Source of the DNA: an uncultured Eisenbergiella sp.
GTDB lineage: Bacteria; Bacillota; Clostridia; Lachnospirales; Lachnospiraceae
Length of the DNA stretch: 64,000 bases
NCBI GenBank assembly: GCA_947627215.1
Contig: CANQVD010000001.1
Location: 1-64,000, forward strand
Direction: 5' to 3'
Positions 25,325-30,761 of this stretch are shown piece by piece. The notes under the pieces were generated by a model that searched no databases, was not told the origin of the DNA, and saw only the letters and a list, made by a program, of their open reading frames with translations. The position numbers and the translations under genes are program-made. Each line of letters begins with the position of its first letter. Position 1 is the stretch's first letter.

Positions 25325-27145
25325 TTAAACGAAATCGTCTGCGCTGTCCAGATCGTCATAGTTGAGAATGTCAGCGTCCTCGTCCGAGGCGTCCACCTCA
25401 TACACCGTGTACTCATCCTCTGGCTTTAGTCTCATTCGCCGGGTGAGCAGGCGTTCCAGATGGAAGGCGTTCCGTTTACTGTCGTATTCCGCTGTATAGC
25501 GGTAGTTGGGGTGCCGCTTCAAATCGTATTTGGGCGAAAAGAAGGGGCGAAGGCCACGAAGCTGCAAAATGCACTTGTCGCCGGGCATGGTGGTCAGTTC
25601 GTCCATCGTCATCAGTTCCTTGCCGAGCCGCTGGGTGTTCTGGCCGTAGCTGTCCGACTGGCCCCGCGTCAGGCTTTCGGTACGCATGGAAATGGTTTCT
25701 TTCCCCAGCACCTCCGAAAGCTCCTTGATGGTGGAATGTTCCCGGCCTCCCAAAAAAATAACGCTGTCCATGTTTCCCATGATCGTCTCGGCGTTATCTT
25801 TGTACAGGGCTTTGCATTGGCTTTGCGCCTGATAAAACAGGGTCAGACTGACCTCCCGGGAGCGGATAACGGCTACCAGCTTTTCCAGCCCTGGCACCTG
25901 TCCCGTGTTGGCTGCTTCGTCCCACAGCACCCGTACATGATGGGGCAGACGGCCCCCGAATTTATTGTCGGCCCGCTCGCATAAGAGGTTGAACATCTGC
26001 GAGAAAGCCAGCGCCACGATAAAGTTATAGGTACTGTCGGTATCGCTGATAAGGAAAAACAGGGCCGTCTTTTTGTCCCCCACCTTGTCAAGCTCCAATT
26101 CATCATAGCTCATAATCTCCCGGAGCTCGGCTATATCGAAGGGGGCCAGCCGTGCCCCGCAGCTAATAAGGATGCTCTTGGCTGTCTTGCCGCTTGCCAG
26201 CTTGTATTTGGCATACTGGCGAACAGCGAAGTGCTGGGGCTTGCGTTTGGCGAGGCCGTCAAACATATAGTCTACGGCGTTTTTGAAGGATTCGTCATCC
26301 TCCCGGACTTCCATGCTGTTTATCATTTCCACCAGCGTATTCATGTTTCGTTCTTCCTCCGGCCCCTCGAAAACGATATAGGCCACAAGGGCGCAGTATA
26401 AAAGCGTTTCAGCCTTTGTCCAGAAAGGGTCGCCCTCCTTACCGTCCCCTTTGGTGTTGGCAATCAGGGCATTGACGAATTTCAGGACATCGCTTTCCGT
26501 CTTGATATAGGCCAGCGGGTTATAGTGCATGGACTTGGAAAAATCTATGCTGTTGAACACTTTTATTTGGTAGCCCGCTTTCTTTTGCAGGAAGTAACCG
26601 CATTGGGACAGTGTTCCGCCCTTGGGGTCTACCACCACATAAGAGGAATGGGCTTGTAAAAGCTGGGGCGTCAGCCAGAAGCGGGTTTTGCCGGAGCCGG
26701 ACGAGCCGATAACGCAAGCATTGAGGTTGCGGGCATTGGCCGGATTCTTGGGTCTGGTGTTCATGGTAAGGAACTCCGTGCCCGTCAGGATGACGTTGTT
26801 TTGAAATTTGGGGTCTACAAAGGGCTTGATGTCCTCCGGCGTTCCCCAGCGGGCAGTGCCGTATTCGCTGTCACGCCGGAATTTCCGAGCATTTTTCACC
26901 TTTGTCTGTACTGCCATATACAGCGCCACAGCCCCGGCGGCCCCCAGCAGGAGGTCAAAGGGCATAAGGCCGGGCAGGAGCGTTTGAAACTCTCTGCCGA
27001 TGGCCTCCATCAGCCCGAACAGCACTTTTTGTCCAAAAGAGCCGCCTGCGGCCAACCGATAGGCCCGCCCGATCTTGGTAAAAAACCAAAACGCCATAAA
27101 GTAGGGCAGATTGGGAAGAAGGTATTTCCTGATCTTATCGCTCAC
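25325..27145 (-). CDS. VirD4/TcpA-type coupling protein
   Basis: 606 residues. Two N-terminal membrane segments, then EYGTARWGTPEDIKPF, Walker A CVIGSSGSGKTRF near residue 148 and Walker B-like VRVLWDEAANTGQVPGLEKL near residue 406. It links the relaxosome to the secretion channel and pumps DNA. The start is GTG at 27145, overlapping the PcfB stop by 11 bases. The C-terminus is acidic (DASDEDADILNYDDLDSADD), a feature that often recruits partners. Confidence 0.95.
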   Translation of the reverse strand: MSDKIRKYLLPNLPYFMAFWFFTKIGRAYRLAAGGSFGQKVLFGLMEAIGREFQTLLPGLMPFDLLLGAAGAVALYMAVQTKVKNARKFRRDSEYGTARWGTPEDIKPFVDPKFQNNVILTGTEFLTMNTRPKNPANARNLNACVIGSSGSGKTRFWLTPQLLQAHSSYVVVDPKGGTLSQCGYFLQKKAGYQIKVFNSIDFSKSMHYNPLAYIKTESDVLKFVNALIANTKGDGKEGDPFWTKAETLLYCALVAYIVFEGPEEERNMNTLVEMINSMEVREDDESFKNAVDYMFDGLAKRKPQHFAVRQYAKYKLASGKTAKSILISCGARLAPFDIAELREIMSYDELELDKVGDKKTALFFLISDTDSTYNFIVALAFSQMFNLLCERADNKFGGRLPHHVRVLWDEAANTGQVPGLEKLVAVIRSREVSLTLFYQAQSQCKALYKDNAETIMGNMDSVIFLGGREHSTIKELSEVLGKETISMRTESLTRGQSDSYGQNTQRLGKELMTMDELTTMPGDKCILQLRGLRPFFSPKYDLKRHPNYRYTAEYDSKRNAFHLERLLTRRMRLKPEDEYTVYEVDASDEDADILNYDDLDSADDFV

Positions 27146-27611
27146 CCTTCACCGCCTCTCTGGCCCGTTCCCGAACCTTGGCGTGGGTTTTGACTTGCTC
27201 CGCAAATTTTTTGAGCTGGCCCAAAATAGAGGGCTTTTCCGATTCACGGCCCTGGCCCATAACCTTTGCCGTGTATTTGGAAAAAGCTGCGGTAATGGCG
27301 TCCGCCTGTTCTGCTTTGAAAAACAGCAGGTATTCCTCCGGCCCCGTTTTATAAAAGGCATAGTCCACATGAAACTCTTTGGCGATACGGTCAAAGTCCT
27401 TGGGGGAGCCCACCAGCTTGATTGCGTTCTTGGCCCCGTGGTGGTTCATCAGCTTTTTCACGCTCTGTCTGCCATGCGGGGTCTTGGATGCCCGGTATTG
27501 CTTGCCGATTTGTGCCGCTGCCTTTTGTAAGGCCACAGCCAGCACCCGGCCAGACAGCCGGGACGCTTTTACCGACAGGGCTACCGTTCGTTCCTCTACA
27601 TATTCCTGCAT
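27135..27611 (-). CDS. PcfB-family protein (DUF3801)
   Basis: 158 residues: EERTVALSVKASRLSGRVLAVALQKAAAQ and later AIKLVGSPKDFDRIAKEFHVDYAFYK, the PcfB/DUF3801 pattern. Enterococcal PcfB is a relaxosome-associated factor of pCF10. ATG at 27611 after GGAGG. It overlaps virD4 by 11 bases and follows the ardA gene by 96 bases (palindrome copy 14 lies between). Confidence 0.9.
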   Translation of the reverse strand: MQEYVEERTVALSVKASRLSGRVLAVALQKAAAQIGKQYRASKTPHGRQSVKKLMNHHGAKNAIKLVGSPKDFDRIAKEFHVDYAFYKTGPEEYLLFFKAEQADAITAAFSKYTAKVMGQGRESEKPSILGQLKKFAEQVKTHAKVRERAREAVKGER

Positions 27612-27680
27612 ACTGCCTCCTTTCTGCCGGGTGGTCTGTGTTCACGGGGAGGCCCCCGGGGAGCCGCCCGGATAGTGCAG

Positions 27681-27703
27681 CCTCGGGCCAACTTGGCCCG
27701 AGG
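27681..27703. repeat. ICE palindrome copy 14
   Basis: Perfect arms CCTCGGGCCAA, centre C, pair 2-22 C-G; four bases after the ardA stop. Confidence 0.93.
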
Positions 27704-27707
27704 CCGT

Positions 27708-28424
27708 CTATCGTTCCGCATGGGAAGGCCCCGCCTTGTCCTTATGAGGTGCAGGCGGGGCATCACGGAATTGTTTGATAGTTTCTAATATGGAGCGGGT
27801 TTCCTCCTTCTCGTCCCGGCTCTGAACGCCGGAAATGCGGTATTCTTGGGGAATGTCCTGCGGCCCGGTGTAGTGTTCGATGAAGGTACTGTAATTGCTT
27901 GCCACATAACCACCGGGGGCGAAGTGCCCGCCTTCGTTGATACGCATATCCCGTCCGTAGGCTTCGTAGTCGATATAGTCGATCAGGTGTTCCGGCACTT
28001 CCACGGCTTCAAAGTCTTGAATATACAGCCGTCCAAGGTCGTCCTCGTTGTTCACGTCCGGGTAAAATTCATAGCAATCGAGGTTTTGGGCAAGGTTTAT
28101 CAGGTCTTTGACGCTGCCTGTGTACTCCCCGGCGTCCATGACGGCCTCAAACTTTGCCAGTTCGTCCGGCCCCATCTCGTCAAGCAAGTGGGCCAGATAG
28201 TTGAGCTCGTCAAGGCTTTCATATTCCCCGAGGTGGTCATACAGCCCCAGCACATCGCTCTCATAGTCGGTAATGAAATATTCCTCATACCGTATGCCGT
28301 CTATGCCGATGCGGGCAAAAAGCGCCTGCACGTCCTCTGCGGTGGTGGGAAATTCAAGGTATTCCCCAACCTCCACACCCCGCTCCGGGTAGAGGCCGAG
28401 ATTGGTCACATAGGCACTAAACAT
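27708..28424 (-). CDS. ardA: Antirestriction protein ArdA
   Basis: 238 residues, very acidic, with the ArdA pattern MFSAYVTNLGLYPERGVEVGEYLEF, GIRYEEYFITDYESDVLG and YESLDELNYLAHLLDEM. ArdA mimics B-form DNA and inhibits type I restriction enzymes during conjugation. A C-terminal extension (about residues 185-238, EEYRISGVQSRDEKEETRSIL) is extra compared with the short Tn916 form. The gene overlaps its upstream neighbour by eight bases. In this host the ICE sits beside a type III system, which ArdA is not known to block. Confidence 0.92.
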   Translation of the reverse strand: MFSAYVTNLGLYPERGVEVGEYLEFPTTAEDVQALFARIGIDGIRYEEYFITDYESDVLGLYDHLGEYESLDELNYLAHLLDEMGPDELAKFEAVMDAGEYTGSVKDLINLAQNLDCYEFYPDVNNEDDLGRLYIQDFEAVEVPEHLIDYIDYEAYGRDMRINEGGHFAPGGYVASNYSTFIEHYTGPQDIPQEYRISGVQSRDEKEETRSILETIKQFRDAPPAPHKDKAGPSHAER

Positions 28425-28764
28425 CGTCCCGGCCCTGCTGGTTGACCGTCAGGATGCCCTCCAGCGTGGTGGCCGTGATACCAATGCGCTGGGCCACCGC
28501 AATATCGTTTTTTACGTCCTCGTCCACCATGTTGCCACAGACCACAAGCACATGGGCCCGCCGCAGCATATCGCGGCGCATATCAATGCCGCTCTTGTGT
28601 TCCTCCGGGATAGCGTCATTGAGGAAAAGCGGCTGATAGAGCAGCGGGCAGACAGGGGAAAAGCCAGCCTCATATACCGCCCGGCAAAAACTGGCCGCCT
28701 GCGTAACGTCCGTATCCATATCACCGCTCCATGCGGCAGTGATGTATGCCATAGGCCGTTTCAT
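28417..28764 (-). CDS. DUF4406/DUF7768-like nucleoside deoxyribosyltransferase-fold protein
   Basis: 115 residues: AYITAAWSGDMDTDVTQAASFCRAVYEAGFSPVCP (nucleotide-binding N-terminus), then PLLYQPLFLNDAIPEEHKSGIDMRRDMLRRAHVLVVCG. The layout matches small Rossmann-like proteins related to nucleoside 2-deoxyribosyltransferases, frequent in phages and ICEs. GGAGGT precedes the ATG at 28764. It is coupled to ardA, which suggests a role in establishment; the activity is unknown. Confidence 0.75.
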   Translation of the reverse strand: MKRPMAYITAAWSGDMDTDVTQAASFCRAVYEAGFSPVCPLLYQPLFLNDAIPEEHKSGIDMRRDMLRRAHVLVVCGNMVDEDVKNDIAVAQRIGITATTLEGILTVNQQGRDDV

Positions 28765-28849
28765 ATCGTGTTTACCTCCTTCTGTATCTTTCTATACGGT
28801 TGCGCCAGAAAGCCCATCCCCTCCGCCCCTTCCCGTGGGAAGGGGAACG

Positions 28850-29015
28850 GCTCAAAGGAATATATATCCCCGTCGCTTGCCGCCAGAAAGCATAGCCGGG
28901 AGAAATCCGTCAAGGGTGCCTTTGGCACCGCCTACGGCGGCTTTGGCCCTTGACTGATTTTCCCGGTTATGCTACATAAAAACCGGCGACGGGGAATATT
29001 TAATATCCTTTGAGC
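28850..29015. ncRNA. 166-base multi-branched inverted repeat (structured RNA or DNA)
   Basis: Nested pairings: 28850-28859 with 29006-29015; 28868-28876 with 28986-28994; 28889-28907 with 28956-28973; 28909-28916 with 28947-28954; and two terminal hairpins, 28915-28920 with 28924-28929 (loop TTT) and 28928-28932 with 28936-28940 (loop TAC). No open frame fits. It lies in the gap between the parB-like stop and the DUF4406-ardA operon, so on the minus strand it would be the 5' leader of the latter. It may be a regulatory RNA, single-stranded promoter or oriT-like site. Confidence 0.65.
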
Positions 29016-29023
29016 TTTGGGGT

Positions 29024-29040
29024 GCGGGGCAGAGCCCCGC
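29024..29040. other. GC hairpin next to the structured element
   Basis: GCGGGGC-AGA-GCCCCGC, a perfect 7-bp stem, between the 166-base element and palindrome copy 15. No T run. Confidence 0.6.
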
Positions 29041-29043
29041 ATA

Positions 29044-29066
29044 TCACGGGCCAAATTGGCCCGAAG
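29044..29066. repeat. ICE palindrome copy 15
   Basis: Positions 1-3 diverge (TCA); the rest, including CGGGCCAA and the full right arm, is kept; centre A. It ends six bases before the parB-like stop. Confidence 0.8.
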
Positions 29067-29072
29067 CGGCCC

Positions 29073-30488
29073 TTACTTTTCCTGCTGGGCGGCTTTTTTC
29101 TCGGGCTTGGCGTGTTCATGCTGCTTGTCTTTCCACTCGTCCAGCAGCTTGATGATCTGGTCTTTCATTTCTCTCGGGGTGGCCTCCTTGCCGAAATATT
29201 TCCCGAGCTCCGCGCCTGTCAAAATCACTTTGTCAACCTCCTTTTTGTCCTCCATCATAATGCCGTCGATCACGTCACCGTTCAGGATGCCCTTCTGGTC
29301 AAGCTCCCGCATCCGCTGTGCCTGTGACAGCGAGGGGCTGGACTGCTGGCTCTCGATGGCAACGGCAATATACCTTTGGTTTTTGGGCTTGATATAGGCA
29401 AGCTCCACGGCGGGTGTGAATTTGATCTTGCCCTCGTCCATGAGCTTGGTCAGGTCAGGTACAAGGTCGGTCAGCTTGATATACCGCTGCACTTGCTTGA
29501 CAGTCATCTTGTTTCGCTCGGCCACGATCTCATTGGTGCGCCGCCCGGCATCCTTCGGGTCAAGTTGGCCCGAAGTGGCTTCACGGGAGCCCTGATGCTT
29601 GATGGCTTCCAACTGCATTTTCAGTGCCTTGGCCCTCTCGCTGGGCAGGATATTCTCACGCTGGTTGGTATTGTCCTCCACCATCTGCGTGATGGCCTGT
29701 TCATCCGTAAGGTTGCGGACGATACAAGGCATATCCATAAATCCGGCCAGTTCGCTGGCCTTCTGGCGGCGGTGGCCGGATACGATCTCAAAGCCGCCTC
29801 CCTCGCGGGGCCGCACGATAGCAGGCTGGGTCACACCCTTGTCCCTGACGCTGGATACCATCGCCTTCATCTCGTCATCGTTGCGGACTTGGAAGGGATG
29901 GTCTTTGAAAGCGTAAAGGTCGGTCAGCTTGATATAGACGATCTGCTCGTCTTTGGCCGGGCGCGGCGCTTCTGCGGGCGCTGGCGGCTCCGGCTGAGCC
30001 GGGGCCGCGACCTCCGGCCCGCTCTTGGCAGGCTTGGGCACCTTCCCGGACTTGTCAGCAGGAGCGGCCTTCTCGGCTTTCTTGGGCTTGGGAGCCTTTT
30101 CAGCCGTTTTGTCCTGTTTTGCCGGGGGTTCCGTTTGAGCTTTGGGCTGCCGGCCCCTGCGCTTGGGCTGTTCTGGCTCTTTGGGCTTTTCCGGCTCTTT
30201 CGGACCGGCAGCCTTGGCCTCCTTCTGGGGCGGGCTCTGCTCGGCGGCTTTTGCAGCGGCTTCTTTAGCGGCGGCGCGTTTGGCGGCCTTTTGGGCTGCC
30301 ATGATCTCGTCCAGTTTTCCGGCAGGAACCTCTACCACGTTATCGGGAACAGGCGGGACTTCCTGCGGAGCTTCCGGGCCCGGCCCGGCTTTTTCTGTCT
30401 CTTTCACGGTTGGAGCGGGGGATGCCTGGCTTTCCGCTTCGTGCTTTTCCGTGCTATCGACCGGGGCAGCATTTTTTTCATCTGCCAT
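29073..30488 (-). CDS. ParB/RepB-like partition protein
   Basis: 471 residues from the ATG at 30488 (GGAGGT nine bases upstream). The first half is low-complexity Ala/Lys/Pro/Glu. From about residue 190 a ParB N-terminal domain (DHPFQVRNDDEMKAMVSSVRDKGVTQPAIVRPREGGGFEIVSGHRR) and a helix-turn-helix region follow. In frame within this region is an extra Thr-Ser-Gly-Gln-Leu-Asp-Pro-Lys, encoded by palindrome copy 16. It may bind DNA to keep the excised ICE or regulate transfer. It would be the first gene of the leftward conjugation block, behind an attenuator-like leader. Confidence 0.88.
   Translation of the reverse strand: MADEKNAAPVDSTEKHEAESQASPAPTVKETEKAGPGPEAPQEVPPVPDNVVEVPAGKLDEIMAAQKAAKRAAAKEAAAKAAEQSPPQKEAKAAGPKEPEKPKEPEQPKRRGRQPKAQTEPPAKQDKTAEKAPKPKKAEKAAPADKSGKVPKPAKSGPEVAAPAQPEPPAPAEAPRPAKDEQIVYIKLTDLYAFKDHPFQVRNDDEMKAMVSSVRDKGVTQPAIVRPREGGGFEIVSGHRRQKASELAGFMDMPCIVRNLTDEQAITQMVEDNTNQRENILPSERAKALKMQLEAIKHQGSREATSGQLDPKDAGRRTNEIVAERNKMTVKQVQRYIKLTDLVPDLTKLMDEGKIKFTPAVELAYIKPKNQRYIAVAIESQQSSPSLSQAQRMRELDQKGILNGDVIDGIMMEDKKEVDKVILTGAELGKYFGKEATPREMKDQIIKLLDEWKDKQHEHAKPEKKAAQQEK
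29553..29575. repeat. ICE palindrome copy 16 (coding)
   Basis: T at position 8, centre G, pair 2-22 T-A; in frame inside the ParB-like gene's DNA-binding region. Confidence 0.9.
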
Positions 30489-30519
30489 GCGCTTTACCTC
30501 CTTCTTGTTTGATGGCATG

Positions 30520-30548
30520 AAAAAAGGGCCTGATTTTTCATCAGGCCC
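30520..30548 (-). terminator. Attenuator-type hairpin in the parB leader
   Basis: On the minus strand a 9-bp stem (30540-30548 with 30526-30534, 5-base loop) is followed by TTTTTT, 32 bases before the parB ATG. Because it sits between the likely promoter and the gene it should abort transcription unless antiterminated. A continuous in-frame reading (GTG at 30578) crosses it, so ribosome movement could control it. Confidence 0.65.
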
Positions 30549-30581
30549 GGCTGGGGATGCCTCCTTTCCGGCTTTCACAGG

Positions 30582-30618
30582 AAAACGCCGCCCATAGTCT
30601 CTACTTGGACGGCGTTTT
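30582..30618. terminator. Bidirectional hairpin at the right end of the ICE
   Basis: AAAACGCCG (30582-30590) pairs with CGGCGTTTT (30610-30618), extended by T and A runs on both strands. It may stop read-through between the host operon and the ICE. Confidence 0.6.
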
Positions 30619-30641
30619 TTGTAATGTGATAGCTCAAATGT

Positions 30642-30643
30642 GA
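30642..30643. other. Right ICE junction (GA core, attR)
   Basis: GA in TGTGATGTATT. Cutting here and at 5106-5107 restores the host frame. A TAG lies eight bases to the left in the same frame, so the host part must begin to its right. Confidence 0.55.
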
Positions 30644-30761
30644 TGTATTTTGTAGTGTTCCTATTTTATATGGCACATATGATAAATTTGACAAATATTT
30701 TGAAACTTATTTGCAAATGAGTTCGATAGAAAGGAAATTTGATAATGTCAGCAATAAATGA
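30644..30761 (+). pseudogene. 3' part of the disrupted membrane protein gene
   Basis: The frame continuous with 4362-5107 after joining: Val-Phe-Cys-Ser-Val-Pro, then YGTYDKFDKYFETYLQMSSI and a TGA at 30759-30761. Length arithmetic (746 + 118 bases = 288 codons including stop) and AT-rich composition agree with the 5' half. It now has no start. Its stop lies 17 bases inside mod, so the two genes were coupled before the ICE inserted. Confidence 0.65.

Larger units (their letters stand above)
5108..30643. mobile_element. Tn1549-like integrative and conjugative element with a serine recombinase
   Basis: About 25.5 kb inserted in an AT-rich host gene. Content in order: large serine recombinase, DUF6870 and small regulators, sigma-like factor, a two-component/ABC exporter cargo, Xis-like and XRE regulators, relaxase and MobC, Tn1549-type backbone genes (DUF4313, Cys-rich VLP, DUF4366, DUF4315, CD1108-type NlpC/P60, Mom-like, VirB4, PrgI, DUF7007, SpoVG-like, VirB6, Maff2, VirD4, PcfB, ArdA, ParB). 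All backbone genes point left, toward the recombinase. Every part of a mating apparatus and mobilisation module looks intact, so it may still transfer. No tRNA target, no tyrosine integrase and no recognised antibiotic resistance gene lie inside it. Sixteen copies of one palindrome mark the backbone. Confidence 0.88.

Noticed and set aside
7262-29575. CRISPR array
   Set aside because: The repeats are perfect palindromes 0.5-5 kb apart with genes between them; there are no regular spacers or cas genes.
7262-29575. Palindromes as intrinsic terminators
   Set aside because: None is followed by a T run, and five lie inside coding sequence without ending it.
5100-30638. Alternative ICE junction at TCAAA (5100-5104 and 30634-30638)
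   Set aside because: It also keeps a frame open, but the resulting tail is hydrophobic and ends before mod; the GA junction fits the recombinase type, restores a polar tail and couples to mod. Not fully excluded.
5108-30643. tRNA attachment site at an ICE end
   Set aside because: No tRNA gene or fragment is visible at either end; insertion is within a protein gene.
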